The notes: generated from the letters alone by a model not told the origin. Counted from the first letter of the stretch, positions 54,433 to 63,523 are shown. The stretch: 64,000 bases of DNA from Oscillospiraceae bacterium (GCA_902790675.1 CADASU010000002.1:248001-312000); one strand, 5' to 3'. Numbers and translations: made by a program.

Positions 54433-54479
54433 GATATACTCAGCAGAAACCCTAAAGCAAACTGCCTGCTAAGTATATC
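54433..54479. repeat. Long inverted repeat upstream of tRNA-fMet
   Basis: GATATACTCAGCAG (54433-54446) and CTGCTAAGTATATC (54466-54479) pair at 13 of 14 positions around a 19-base loop. No T run follows on either strand, so it is not a clear terminator. Confidence 0.7.
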
Positions 54480-54518
54480 ATATTTTAACTATGAATGCAA
54501 GTATTTTTTTATTTTTTT

Positions 54519-54803
54519 TCATATTTCTGAATCTTTATCTTTTTCATAAACTTCAATATCTTTATCTTTTTCATCAATTTCTACAATTTTATCTTTTTGG
54601 TCAATTTCATTTTCATCTTTTTGACCAACATCTGAGTTATCGGATATTTCACTTTCGTCGCCATTGTAAAGCTCTAATTCGTCATCACAACAGCAATCAT
54701 CACAATCACACTTTTTCTTTTTAGCAAAAGAAGCTATTGCTACAGCAGCTCCAGCACACGCAGCTAAAATAGCAACTATTCCCATAATTAAGCCATTTCT
54801 CAT
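54519..54803 (-). CDS. Small Cys/Asp-rich membrane protein with acidic repeats
   Basis: Unrecognised, 94 residues. An N-terminal membrane helix (about 5-26, GIVAILAACAGAAVAIASF) is followed by a KKKK stop, then the cluster CDCDDCCCDDELE, which could bind metal. An acidic/lysine tail with imperfect repeats (DQKDKIVEID, EKDKDIEVY, EKDKDSEI) ends the protein. AGGAGG lies six bases upstream of the ATG, so it is certainly expressed as a gene. It could be secreted on the cell surface or face the cytoplasm. Upstream lies rsmE on the same strand. Confidence 0.65.
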   Translation of the reverse strand: MRNGLIMGIVAILAACAGAAVAIASFAKKKKCDCDDCCCDDELELYNGDESEISDNSDVGQKDENEIDQKDKIVEIDEKDKDIEVYEKDKDSEI

Positions 54804-54883
54804 AACAATTACCTCCTAATAATATAAACTAAACCATCCAGTATTATTATATACACATATCGTAAATAATTCAACACCTTTAA

Positions 54884-55606
54884 TTATAAATTTTTTGTTT
54901 TATACATAAATACACTTAAAACACATAGCGGCGCTGTTTCGCATCTGAGTATTCTGTTTCCTAAGCTTCCAATCATTAATCCCTCCTTCTCTGCAAATTT
55001 TACTTCATCAATTTCAAAACCACCTTCACTTCCAATCATAAAACTTATATTCTGATTATCACATATATCTATATTATTCAATTTTTTTCCGCCGCATTCA
55101 TAAAATAAAATATTAATATCCGATTTTTTCATATCTAAAATAGCTTCTTCAAATGATAGCATAGGATAAACTGCTGGAACCATTCCTCGCCCACTTTGCT
55201 TAGCTGCCTGCTGTGCAATTTTATTATATCTAACTATTTTATTTTTCATGCTCTTTTCGTTAGGCCTAGATATACATCTTTTTGTTAAAACTGGCGTTAT
55301 GCTAGAAACTCCAAGTTCAACAGATTTTTGAATAATATATTCAAACTTGCTTCCTTTAGGAATAGCTTGATATAAATGTATATTCACGCTCGGCTCACTT
55401 ATATTATTAACACATTCATCAACTTTTAAAACAACCATATCGGAAAATATTTTAACTATAGTGCACAAATAATCATTTGATTTGCCATCACATATAGTAA
55501 CACTATCGCCCACACTCATCCTTAGCGAATTTATTATATGATTTGCATTCTCCCCTTGCAACTCGATTATCTCTTTATTGGGATTTTCAATAAAAAATCG
55601 TGGCAT
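54884..55606 (-). CDS. rsmE: 16S rRNA (uracil(1498)-N(3))-methyltransferase RsmE
   Basis: Methylates U1498 of 16S rRNA. The 240-residue SPOUT methyltransferase has an N-terminal PUA-like domain and the knotted C-terminal domain with SVELGVSSITPVLTKRC, RYNKIAQQAAKQSGRGMVP, MIGSEGGFEIDEV and LGNRILRCETAPLCVLSVF. The ATG at 55606 follows AAGGAGG. The usual upstream gene prmA is absent. Confidence 0.94.
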   Translation of the reverse strand: MPRFFIENPNKEIIELQGENANHIINSLRMSVGDSVTICDGKSNDYLCTIVKIFSDMVVLKVDECVNNISEPSVNIHLYQAIPKGSKFEYIIQKSVELGVSSITPVLTKRCISRPNEKSMKNKIVRYNKIAQQAAKQSGRGMVPAVYPMLSFEEAILDMKKSDINILFYECGGKKLNNIDICDNQNISFMIGSEGGFEIDEVKFAEKEGLMIGSLGNRILRCETAPLCVLSVFMYKTKNL

Positions 55607-55736
55607 ATTTTTACCTCCTTGGACTATCCAAAACAAAATTTGACAAAATTCAAATTAAGTAATAACATTAAATTTATAATTTAGTAAAAAATGTTTAAAA
55701 TTATTATATCAATATAATAAGGACTGATGATAAATT

Positions 55737-56360
55737 ATGAACATATTAATAATCGGATGTGGAAAATTAGGCGCAAGACTAGCAAATGTTTTAGATAGTC
55801 AAGACCATAATATTTCAGTAATCGCTAATGAAAAATCTTTGGCCGAAAATTTAGATGAAAATTTTTCTGGCCTATCAATTCCAGGTAACCCAATAGATCT
55901 AGATACTATGAAAGCTGCCGGTGTAGAAGGATGTGATTATGCAATTTGTGTAACTGAAAACGACAACGCAAATATAATGGCAGCTCAAATAATAAAAAAC
56001 ACTTTCAGAATAGATAACATATTAGTTAGAATTTTAGACCCTCTTAAATGTCGCGTATATTCTCAAATGAATATGTCAACAATATCTCCCACTTCTCTAG
56101 CTTATGAGTCCATCTATTCAAAAATTTTTCACTGCTTTAATAACAAAATAGTAGATTGCGGTAAATCATCCATAGCAATGACCATCAATCCATATGAGAA
56201 GTGGATGCGAAACAAGAAGTTTTCTGAAATTGAATTCGTAACAAAACATAAATTACTCGGCTTTTTAGATGAAAACGACAGGTTGATTATGTTTAACAGT
56301 AAAAATGACCGAAAAATTGAAAAAACAGATAGACTAGTATATACATCTATAATTGACTAA
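55737..56360 (+). CDS. TrkA-type potassium channel/transporter regulatory protein (first of two)
   Basis: Cytoplasmic RCK (regulator of K+ conductance) protein, 207 residues. An NAD-binding Rossmann motif IIGCGKLGARLANVL (5-19) opens the RCK_N domain, with CVTENDNANIMAAQI further on; a short C-terminal TrkA_C-like part follows. It is 18 bases before a second TrkA-like gene, the usual pairing for Ktr/Trk systems, but no membrane subunit (TrkH/KtrB) is in this window. Such proteins are known targets of c-di-AMP in Firmicutes; binding here is untested. Confidence 0.88.
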   Translation: MNILIIGCGKLGARLANVLDSQDHNISVIANEKSLAENLDENFSGLSIPGNPIDLDTMKAAGVEGCDYAICVTENDNANIMAAQIIKNTFRIDNILVRILDPLKCRVYSQMNMSTISPTSLAYESIYSKIFHCFNNKIVDCGKSSIAMTINPYEKWMRNKKFSEIEFVTKHKLLGFLDENDRLIMFNSKNDRKIEKTDRLVYTSIID

Positions 56361-56378
56361 AGAAAGGAATCATCAATA

Positions 56379-57035
56379 ATGAACATAATAATTATAGGTG
56401 CCGGAAATATAGGATATTATTTAGCATATTCATTAATGTCAACAGCAAATCATGAAGTAAAACTCATAGAAAAAGATCGTTCTAGGGCTGTTGTAGCTGC
56501 AAACAAATTAAATCTTCCAATAATTCATGGAGACGGCTCAAACATATCAATATTAGAAAGAGCTGATGCGGGCCACACTGACATATTAGTAGCGCTTACT
56601 GGAAAAGATGAAGATAATTTTATATGCTGCCAATTGGCAAAGCAAAGATTTCATATAAAAACTACTATTGCCAAGGTAAATAACCCCAAAAATGTAGAAA
56701 CAATACAAGCTTTAGCCGCCGATATAGCAATATCTAGCGTAAACATGCTATCGCAAATAATAGAACAACAAGTTAACGCAGTAAACTATCATTTTGTTAC
56801 TAAGATGACAATGGGAGACACGTCCATTTTTGAATTTATTGTACCACAAAATGATAAAATATGTAACAAAAAAATTTCCGATATAAACTGGCCTAAAGAC
56901 ACCTTAGTTATAGCCATATCCAGAAATCAAAAATCAATTGTTCCAAATGGAAACTCAGTTTTAGAATCTGGAGATAATGTTGTAATATCCACAAAAGATT
57001 ATAACAAAAAACATTTAAAAAAGCTATTCGATTAG
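56379..57035 (+). CDS. TrkA-type potassium transport regulatory protein (second of two)
   Basis: An RCK protein of 218 residues: dinucleotide fold IIGAGNIGYYLAYSL (5-19), acidic residue ending the second strand (LIEKD), GDGSNISILERADAGHTDILVALTGKDEDN, and a TrkA_C domain (about 135-215, EFIVPQNDKICNKKISDINWP and SGDNVVISTKD). Probably forms an assembly with the upstream paralog, to which it is only partly similar. AAAGGA lies before the ATG. Confidence 0.9.
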   Translation: MNIIIIGAGNIGYYLAYSLMSTANHEVKLIEKDRSRAVVAANKLNLPIIHGDGSNISILERADAGHTDILVALTGKDEDNFICCQLAKQRFHIKTTIAKVNNPKNVETIQALAADIAISSVNMLSQIIEQQVNAVNYHFVTKMTMGDTSIFEFIVPQNDKICNKKISDINWPKDTLVIAISRNQKSIVPNGNSVLESGDNVVISTKDYNKKHLKKLFD

Positions 57036-57075
57036 AATTATTAATTTACCGTATATATTTTTAGGGGGAAATTTA

Positions 57076-57804
57076 TTGAAAAAAACTGTTTTAATAACAG
57101 GTGCAGGAAGAGGCATAGGAGCGGCTTGTGCGGAATTATTTGCAAAACATAATTACAAAGTAGCAATAAATTATTTTAAAAGTGAACTTAAAGCTAAGCA
57201 ACTTTCGAATACAATAAACAAAAATGGCGGATGCTGTGAAATTTTTTATGCCGATGTATCTAATCCTAAAGACGTAAAAAAAATGCATGAAGAAATAAAA
57301 AGCAAGTTGGGAAATCCTGAAGTTTTAATAAATAATGCAGGAATTGCTCAGCAAAAATTGTTTACTGATATAACATTAGATGACTGGGAAAAAATGATAA
57401 ACACAAACACAAAAAGTGTTTTTCTGTGCTGCAAAGAATTTTTACCATACATGATACACGAAAAAAAAGGCAAAATAATAAATATATCATCAATTTGGGG
57501 TGTTATTGGCGGATCTTGCGAAGTGCATTATTCCGCATCTAAAGCCGCAATAATTGGGTTTTCTAAAGCTTTAGCTAAAGAGATGGCTCTAAGCGGAATA
57601 ACCGTTAATTGCATTGCTCCCGGAGTTATAGATACAGATATGAATTCAATGCATAACAAACAAACCATGGATATTTTAAAGCAAGAAATTGCTTGTGGGA
57701 AAATAGGAAGCGCACAAGATGTTGCACATACTGCTTTATTTTTAGCAAGTGACGAGGCATCGTATATAACCGGACAAGTCATAAACGTTGACGGTGGATT
57801 TTAA
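57076..57804 (+). CDS. Short-chain dehydrogenase, probably elongation factor P 5-aminopentanone reductase (YmfI-like)
   Basis: A 242-residue SDR. The cofactor motif TGAGRGIG (7-14), INNAGIAQ, the catalytic Ser in ISSIWGV and the YSASKAA pair (Tyr, Lys) are intact. The segment WGVIGGSCEVHYSASKAA matches the YmfI group, which reduces the 5-aminopentanone modification on EF-P, better than FabG, which lacks the SCEV insertion. An alternative is a general 3-oxoacyl-ACP reductase. The start is TTG 57076 behind AGGGGG. It follows the trkA pair by 40 bases. Confidence 0.75.
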   Translation: MKKTVLITGAGRGIGAACAELFAKHNYKVAINYFKSELKAKQLSNTINKNGGCCEIFYADVSNPKDVKKMHEEIKSKLGNPEVLINNAGIAQQKLFTDITLDDWEKMINTNTKSVFLCCKEFLPYMIHEKKGKIINISSIWGVIGGSCEVHYSASKAAIIGFSKALAKEMALSGITVNCIAPGVIDTDMNSMHNKQTMDILKQEIACGKIGSAQDVAHTALFLASDEASYITGQVINVDGGF

Positions 57805-57816
57805 TTTACAAATGTT

Positions 57817-59190
57817 TTAAACGCTGTTTCTAAGTCCACCCAAGGTTATTGCATTATATGCTCGTTCAATTTCGCCCCATGTGGTTGCTCCAACCGATCC
57901 TGTCTGCGGCAGTCCAAACGCCTTTTGAAATTCTCTAACTGCAGCTTCCGTAACTTCTCCATAATATCCGGTAATTGGAACTGTTTTTAAGCTGGTGTAT
58001 GTTCTTCCAATTAGAGCTAAATATTTTTGCAAATCTCTAACATTTTCATTTTCCATTCCCGGACTTAAAACATAGCCGGGATAATATTTTGCTTTTTCAC
58101 CTTCATAGCCTGGGGGAAGTGACTGTATTATTCCACGATACACATCTGTCATTTTGTTTATGGTTTCTCTATTTATTATTCCTGTAGCCTCAAGTCCATA
58201 ATATTTTTGAAATTCTTCAACAGCTCTTTTAGTGTTTGGCCCAAAATTTCCGTCAATAGTAACTGGGTTTAGAGAATATATAAACAATGAAATTACGTTA
58301 AGGTAATATTGCGCATATCTAACTGCAATGCCCTGTGAGCCTAGTTGTAAAGTATCTGGATATTTAGGAGTAAGCTCCTCAATTGGAATTGCTTCCGCAG
58401 AAAGGTCGGACAATCTTCGTACGCTATTATAAACATATTTTATTTTATACCAAGTTGCCTTACCAATTATTCCATCTTGAATTAAAGAAAATATCTCTTG
58501 AAATTTTATAACAGCATTTTCCGTTGAATTTTTAAATATGCCGTCTGCTTCAGATATTTTAGGAATAGCAGGATAATTGTCTGCTATTCTATTTAATTCA
58601 AACTGTATGGTCCTAACATCATTTCCAAAATCTCCTAATCTAAGAGGTCTTCCAGGGTAGGATTCAATTTTTTCTTCAACCGGAGCATTTTGAACAATGG
58701 TAATATCATCACCATAAAAATATTTTAAAATTTGAAGCGAACTATAGCCTTTTTTGGCTAATTGAACTGTTCCCCATTGAGATAGGCCTTGGCAAGTTAC
58801 AGTTGTTCCATTACAAAATTGAGCAAATAGAGGCTGAACTGTGTCTTTTCTAATAATATAATTGTTAAATAACTCATCAACTAATCTACTAATATTTTCA
58901 AAAACGTCTCTACCAGGTTTATATGACTGATCATATTGAGTTGTATTAGTTATATCAAAACCATATCCTTGACTTCTATACCACTCACTATATACTCTAT
59001 TTAATGCAAAAGTAACAATAGCTAAAATATTAGCTCTCAAAGCAGCTTCAGGCCAAGATGGCAATAGTTCACTAGAAGCAACATTTTTCACATAATTAAC
59101 AAAATTTACATTTACATTTTCAGCACCACTAGCGGGCGTTCCCAAATGAACCGTAATTTCATTTGGGATTTTAGGATATAAATCGGCCAT
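57817..59190 (-). CDS. SpoIID-like domain protein with three peptidoglycan-binding domains
   Basis: A 457-residue protein. The N-terminal 175 residues resemble the SpoIID/LytB fold (RANILAIVTFALNRVYSEW, then CQGLSQWGTVQLAKKGYS and ILKYFYGDD, the GMSQ-WG type motif of SpoIID). Three PG_binding_1 domains follow (about 185-255, 285-350 and 380-450), each with an FQxxxxL-type core and GxxGxxTxxA turn. There is no signal peptide. It is downstream by 26 bases of a protein with a CnaB-like domain, so they may work together. Spore envelope involvement is likely but is inference. Confidence 0.75.
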   Translation of the reverse strand: MADLYPKIPNEITVHLGTPASGAENVNVNFVNYVKNVASSELLPSWPEAALRANILAIVTFALNRVYSEWYRSQGYGFDITNTTQYDQSYKPGRDVFENISRLVDELFNNYIIRKDTVQPLFAQFCNGTTVTCQGLSQWGTVQLAKKGYSSLQILKYFYGDDITIVQNAPVEEKIESYPGRPLRLGDFGNDVRTIQFELNRIADNYPAIPKISEADGIFKNSTENAVIKFQEIFSLIQDGIIGKATWYKIKYVYNSVRRLSDLSAEAIPIEELTPKYPDTLQLGSQGIAVRYAQYYLNVISLFIYSLNPVTIDGNFGPNTKRAVEEFQKYYGLEATGIINRETINKMTDVYRGIIQSLPPGYEGEKAKYYPGYVLSPGMENENVRDLQKYLALIGRTYTSLKTVPITGYYGEVTEAAVREFQKAFGLPQTGSVGATTWGEIERAYNAITLGGLRNSV

Positions 59191-59216
59191 ATATTTTTTA
59201 TCCTCCTACATAAACT

Positions 59217-60197
59217 CTACTGTATGTTTTGCTTATTATCTTGCTCTGAAGCCAGTAAAGGTCTAAGCTGGATGGGCTGCAAAGAAACAACACCAGGGAA
59301 AATAGGTAGCCCCTCTCGTAAAGTAGTTTGAAAACCTTCTTTTGAAACCTCAATATTATAGTTTTCATATGGCCTTATTCCATCTACAACAAAAGAATGA
59401 CTAGCATCTGGAGCAGGCAAAGATACTGGCTGTGTTATTCCACTTTCATCTGTAACCATTTCATAAAAAATTTTTTGCTGATTATCTAATTCTTTAGATA
59501 TTACGACTCTTGCATCTTTAAGCGGAAAAGCTCCTTGTGCAGAATATACCTGTACTTTCAAAAAACCATTTGATGTATTTCTGTTTTCAAAATTTATCCA
59601 ATCTTCTTGTGCCTGCACATTTTCAGATGTATCGTTAATGCTATTTTTGTCCACATTTAAATTTTGATCTACAGCATTTTCTTGAAAATTAATATTATAA
59701 TCTTGATTTGGCAAAACATTTTGTAAATTTAACATATCACTTTGCAATTCATCCGAATTTTGAGATATTCCAAAACTATTAGTCAAATCTATGTCGGAAG
59801 ATTCATTCATCGACTGTCCTTCATTTTCTCTTAAGTCAAAACCAGGTTGGTGCATATCCTCAAACATTAGATCAGATGTTCTATTTCCTTCACTATCATA
59901 TTCTATCGGCTTATCTCCTCTTACTGTATGGGGAGAAATATCTTGACTATAGGCTGCAGGAGGAAAATCATCGCCCAAACGTATTTCGTCACTTATTCGT
60001 GAAGAAGAATAATTATTATCGTTGTTAACATCATTTAAATTATTATTAGAACTAACAGGATTATTATAAAAGGCGTCTTGATCACTTTTCATATAATTAT
60101 TTTTATTAGAATTAATAGGCCTGTTTTGTTGCTGATACATCCTAAGCATCTCACTCTTGTATTTTTCAAAATTACCATTATTAGATTGCATTTTCAT
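59217..60197 (-). CDS. Hypothetical protein with a C-terminal carboxypeptidase regulatory-like domain
   Basis: A 326-residue protein. The first 200 residues are Asn-, Asp- and Gln-rich and look disordered. The C-terminal 115 residues form a CarboxypepD_reg/CnaB-like beta sandwich (NGFLKVQVYSAQGAFPLKDARVVISKE, NYNIEVSKEGFQTTLREGLPIFPG, VSLQPIQLRPL). There is no signal peptide or sorting motif. The ATG follows GGAGG. It precedes the SpoIID-like gene and a pairing of this kind is typical of Oscillospiraceae genomes; its function is unknown. Confidence 0.6.
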   Translation of the reverse strand: MKMQSNNGNFEKYKSEMLRMYQQQNRPINSNKNNYMKSDQDAFYNNPVSSNNNLNDVNNDNNYSSSRISDEIRLGDDFPPAAYSQDISPHTVRGDKPIEYDSEGNRTSDLMFEDMHQPGFDLRENEGQSMNESSDIDLTNSFGISQNSDELQSDMLNLQNVLPNQDYNINFQENAVDQNLNVDKNSINDTSENVQAQEDWINFENRNTSNGFLKVQVYSAQGAFPLKDARVVISKELDNQQKIFYEMVTDESGITQPVSLPAPDASHSFVVDGIRPYENYNIEVSKEGFQTTLREGLPIFPGVVSLQPIQLRPLLASEQDNKQNIQ

Positions 60198-60295
60198 AGT
60201 AACCTCCTAAGTTTAGTTGCATATTTATAATTTATATATGCAAAAATATGCTTTACTATATATATGACACTTATGGCAAAATTATTTTTAAAAAC

Positions 60296-60324
60296 TAGAC
60301 TTAATGATATTTATATGATATAAT
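60296..60324 (+). promoter_or_regulatory. Promoter of the YcxB-like gene
   Basis: TAGACT (60296-60301), 17-base spacer, TATAAT (60319-60324) with an extended TG. Confidence 0.65.
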
Positions 60325-60354
60325 TTGTAATTGTGTAGTTGAATTATTGAAAGT

Positions 60355-60855
60355 GTGAGGAATGTGATAAAATTTAGTGTTAGTTTAACAGAAACCGATA
60401 TAAAAAATTTTATAATATACAAAATGAACTTAAAAAGCAAGGACACAATAATACCTTTTGCTGTATATGTATTGGCTGTTATTGTAGTAGTTGCCATTAA
60501 TATAGTATCTGATTTAGGTATAGCAGGATGGTTAATTGCAATATTGTTGCTTTTGCTGCTTTGCTTTAGAATGTATAAAATTTATTCAACATTTCAGAAG
60601 ATATTAGTTAAAAATTTAGACATAGTAAATAAAAACAGAGAAATTTTTATAGACGAAAGATCTTTGAATATACTATGCGACGCAAATGCAAATTTCTGCG
60701 GCAAATATTCTATGTATGACCTAAAAGAATACAAAAAAACATCAGAATATTATTATTTAACTTTTCATGATAAAGCATATATAATTATACCTTGTAGGTG
60801 TTTAAACAATTCTCAAGATAAAGAATTGCTTAACATTTTAAATAAAAAATCTTAA
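60355..60855 (+). CDS. YcxB-like membrane protein
   Basis: A protein of about 166 residues with two adjacent membrane helices (about 35-75, FAVYVLAVIVVVAINIV and LIAILLLLLLCF) and a C-terminal PH-like domain with YDLKEYKKTSEYYYLTFHDKAYIIIP, the YcxB signature. Function unknown. The start is uncertain: GTG 60355 or GTG 60364, neither with a clean ribosome site. Confidence 0.7.
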   Translation: MRNVIKFSVSLTETDIKNFIIYKMNLKSKDTIIPFAVYVLAVIVVVAINIVSDLGIAGWLIAILLLLLLCFRMYKIYSTFQKILVKNLDIVNKNREIFIDERSLNILCDANANFCGKYSMYDLKEYKKTSEYYYLTFHDKAYIIIPCRCLNNSQDKELLNILNKKS

Positions 60856-60900
60856 TTTAAGCAATTAATAATAAAGTAAATATTATATTATATTTTATTA

Positions 60901-60929
60901 TTGCCAAAGCAAACAAAAGTTGATATACT
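60901..60929 (+). promoter_or_regulatory. Promoter of pdxST
   Basis: TTGCCA (60901-60906), 17-base spacer, TATACT (60924-60929) with an extended TG, about 60 bases before pdxS. Confidence 0.7.
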
Positions 60930-60992
60930 GGTTATGCTATCATGTACATAAATTTTGTTTTTATATAAAAATCAGTTAGGAGTAATTTAATA

Positions 60993-61865
60993 ATGTCAAA
61001 TCGTTATGAACTAAATAAAAATTTAGCTCAAATGCTAAAAGGTGGAGTAATAATGGACGTAACAACTCCAGAACAAGCAAAAATTGCTGAAGCTTCTGGA
61101 GCTTGTGCTGTAATGGCTCTTGAGCGCATTCCTGCCGATATACGTGCTGCTGGCGGTGTTTCAAGAATGAGCGACCCTAAAATGATAAAAGGCATTCAAG
61201 ACGCTGTTTCAATTCCTGTTATGGCAAAATGCAGAATCGGCCATTTTGTTGAAGCTCAAATTTTACAGTCTCTTAAAATAGACTATATAGACGAGAGTGA
61301 AGTATTAACTCCTGCCGACAATGTAAATCATATAGATAAGACAAAATTTCAAGTTCCATTTGTATGCGGCGCTAGAAACTTAGGAGAAGCTCTTAGAAGA
61401 ATTGCTGAAGGAGCTTCTATGATAAGGTCTAAGGGAGAAGCAGGAACTGGAGATATTGTTCAAGCTGTTTCCCATATGCGTGCTATAAATGGAGACATTA
61501 GCAAAATTGCAGCCATGCGTGAAGACGAACTTTTTGTTGCAGCTAAAAACATGCAAGTCCCATATGAACTAGTAGAATATGTGCATAAAAACAAAAAATT
61601 ACCTGTTGTTAACTTTTCTGCTGGTGGAGTTGCAACTCCTGCTGATGCAGCATTAATGGTGCATTTGGGTGCAGAGGGTGTTTTTGTAGGGTCCGGAATA
61701 TTTAAATCTGGAAATCCTGAAAAACGTGCAGCTGCTATAGTTAAAGCTGTAACCAATTACAATGATCCGGACATGATTGCAAAACTATCTGAAGATTTGG
61801 GAGAAGCTATGGTCGGAATTAATGAAAATGAAATAAAAATTTTGATGGCAGAGCGTGGGCAATAA
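60993..61865 (+). CDS. pdxS: Pyridoxal 5'-phosphate synthase lyase subunit PdxS
   Basis: Synthase subunit of the DXP-independent vitamin B6 pathway; makes PLP from ribose-5-P, glyceraldehyde-3-P and ammonia. The 290-residue barrel protein has [31 protein letters not shown], the catalytic Lys in [20 protein letters not shown] and [16 protein letters not shown]. Its stop overlaps the pdxT start (TAATG). PLP is the cofactor of CysK encoded in this window. Confidence 0.97.
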   Translation: MSNRYELNKNLAQMLKGGVIMDVTTPEQAKIAEASGACAVMALERIPADIRAAGGVSRMSDPKMIKGIQDAVSIPVMAKCRIGHFVEAQILQSLKIDYIDESEVLTPADNVNHIDKTKFQVPFVCGARNLGEALRRIAEGASMIRSKGEAGTGDIVQAVSHMRAINGDISKIAAMREDELFVAAKNMQVPYELVEYVHKNKKLPVVNFSAGGVATPADAALMVHLGAEGVFVGSGIFKSGNPEKRAAAIVKAVTNYNDPDMIAKLSEDLGEAMVGINENEIKILMAERGQ

Positions 61866-62440
61866 TGAAAATAGGTGTTTTGGCTCTTCAAGGTGCGTTT
61901 CAAGAGCATCAAAAAGCATTGAGTAGTCTTGGAGCGGAAACTTTTCAAATTCGTCAACATCGAGATTTAAATATAGAACTTGACGGTTTAGTCTTGCCGG
62001 GCGGTGAGAGTACAACAATGTGTAAACTTTTGTTAGAATTAAACATGATGGATAATTTGCGAAACAAAATACAAAATGGTTTACCAGTTTTTGGAACATG
62101 CGCAGGACTGATATTGCTTTCAAAAAAAATTCAAAATCAAAGCACAACTGGCTTAGCAACTATGAATATAGAATGTTGCCGAAATGCATACGGAAAACAA
62201 TTAGATAGCTTTAAAACTAGTTCTCAATTTGCAGATATTGGCGAAGTTCCAATGGTCTTTATAAGAGCGCCATATATAACTCAAGCAAGTGCAAATGTAG
62301 AAATTTTAGCAAAAGTAGATGGAAAAATAGTTGCTGCCAAACAAAAAAATCAACTTGTTACTGCTTTTCATCCTGAACTTACAAATGATGTTAAAATTCA
62401 TAGTTATTTTTTAAAAAATATTGTTAATATGGCAAAATAA
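61865..62440 (+). CDS. pdxT: Pyridoxal 5'-phosphate synthase glutaminase subunit PdxT
   Basis: Glutaminase that feeds ammonia to PdxS. The 191-residue protein has IGVLALQGAFQEHQKAL, LPGGESTTM, the nucleophile Cys in FGTCAGLILL and the His-Glu pair in AFHPELTND. The ATG overlaps the pdxS stop by one base. Length is typical. pyrB follows after 24 bases. Confidence 0.96.
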   Translation: MKIGVLALQGAFQEHQKALSSLGAETFQIRQHRDLNIELDGLVLPGGESTTMCKLLLELNMMDNLRNKIQNGLPVFGTCAGLILLSKKIQNQSTTGLATMNIECCRNAYGKQLDSFKTSSQFADIGEVPMVFIRAPYITQASANVEILAKVDGKIVAAKQKNQLVTAFHPELTNDVKIHSYFLKNIVNMAK

Positions 62441-62464
62441 AATTTTAATGTTTTGGAGGTCTTA

Positions 62465-63523
62465 GTGAAACATCTTATAGATCTTGATGATTTTTCATTA
62501 AATGAAATAAACTCAATAATAAACAAGGCGATTGAAATAAAAAACAATCAGCATAAGTTTTTAGATGTTATGCATGGAAAAATTATAGGAACACTGTTTT
62601 ATGAACCATCAACTAGAACTCAAATGTCTTTTCAAACTGCTATGTTAAAACTAGGTGGACAAGTTATAGGTTTTAATAATCCACAAAATTCGTCTATAGC
62701 CAAAGGTGAAAACTTTAAAGACACTATAAAAGTAATAGGTGGATATGCAGATATTATTGCTATTAGGCACCCTTTAGAAGGTGCTGCTAAAGCGGCTTCG
62801 CTGTTTTCAGATTGTCCAATTATTAATGCTGGTGATGGAAGTCATTTACATCCAACTCAAACTTTAACAGATTTATTAACAATATCTGAACAAAAAAACA
62901 CTCTAAGCGGCTTAAATTTAGGCTTTTGTGGTGATTTAAAATATGGAAGAACTGTTCATTCGTTAGTCAAAATGATGTTAAAATATGAAAATAATAAATT
63001 TATATTCATATCAACTAAAGAACTTCAAATTCCAAAATATATAAAAAATATGATTATTGCTTCTGGTAATTATTATGAAGAATTATTTTCGCTGGAAGAT
63101 GCAATCGAAAAATTAGATATTCTGTATATGACCAGGATTCAAAGAGAAAGATTTAAATCTATACAAGATTATAATATGCAAAAAAATGTTTTTAAATTAA
63201 CAACAGATAAGCTTGAGCGCGCTAGTCCAAATATGATAATATTACATCCCCTGCCTCGAGTAGATGAAATAGATATTGCTGTTGATAATGACCCTAGAGC
63301 ATTATATTTTAAGCAAGCATCAAACGGTGTTTTTGTAAGAATGGCGTTAATTTTACATATTTTATCAGCAAAAAATACTGAAGCTGTTGAAAGAATAAAT
63401 TTAAATGAATGTTGCACAAATAAATTATGCATAACAAATCACGAAAAATATTTGCCCCATTATTTTAAGAAGAATAAAAATGATTATTTCTGTGAATATT
63501 GCAGTCGAGAGATTAAATTATGA
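62465..63523 (+). CDS. pyrB: Aspartate carbamoyltransferase PyrB with a C-terminal PyrI-like zinc ribbon
   Basis: Commits carbamoyl phosphate and aspartate to pyrimidine synthesis. Catalytic features: the carbamoyl-P loop FYEPSTRTQMSF (about 45-56), GDGSHLHPTQTLTDL, GDLKYGRTVHSL, and HPLPRVDEI. The usual chain of about 305 residues is followed here by a 47-residue tail with C-x4-C-x20-C-x2-C spacing (CTNKLC and CEYC), like the zinc domain of the regulatory subunit PyrI. Full length is 352. The start is GTG 62465 right after GGAGGTCTTA. Confidence 0.93.
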   Translation: MKHLIDLDDFSLNEINSIINKAIEIKNNQHKFLDVMHGKIIGTLFYEPSTRTQMSFQTAMLKLGGQVIGFNNPQNSSIAKGENFKDTIKVIGGYADIIAIRHPLEGAAKAASLFSDCPIINAGDGSHLHPTQTLTDLLTISEQKNTLSGLNLGFCGDLKYGRTVHSLVKMMLKYENNKFIFISTKELQIPKYIKNMIIASGNYYEELFSLEDAIEKLDILYMTRIQRERFKSIQDYNMQKNVFKLTTDKLERASPNMIILHPLPRVDEIDIAVDNDPRALYFKQASNGVFVRMALILHILSAKNTEAVERINLNECCTNKLCITNHEKYLPHYFKKNKNDYFCEYCSREIKL

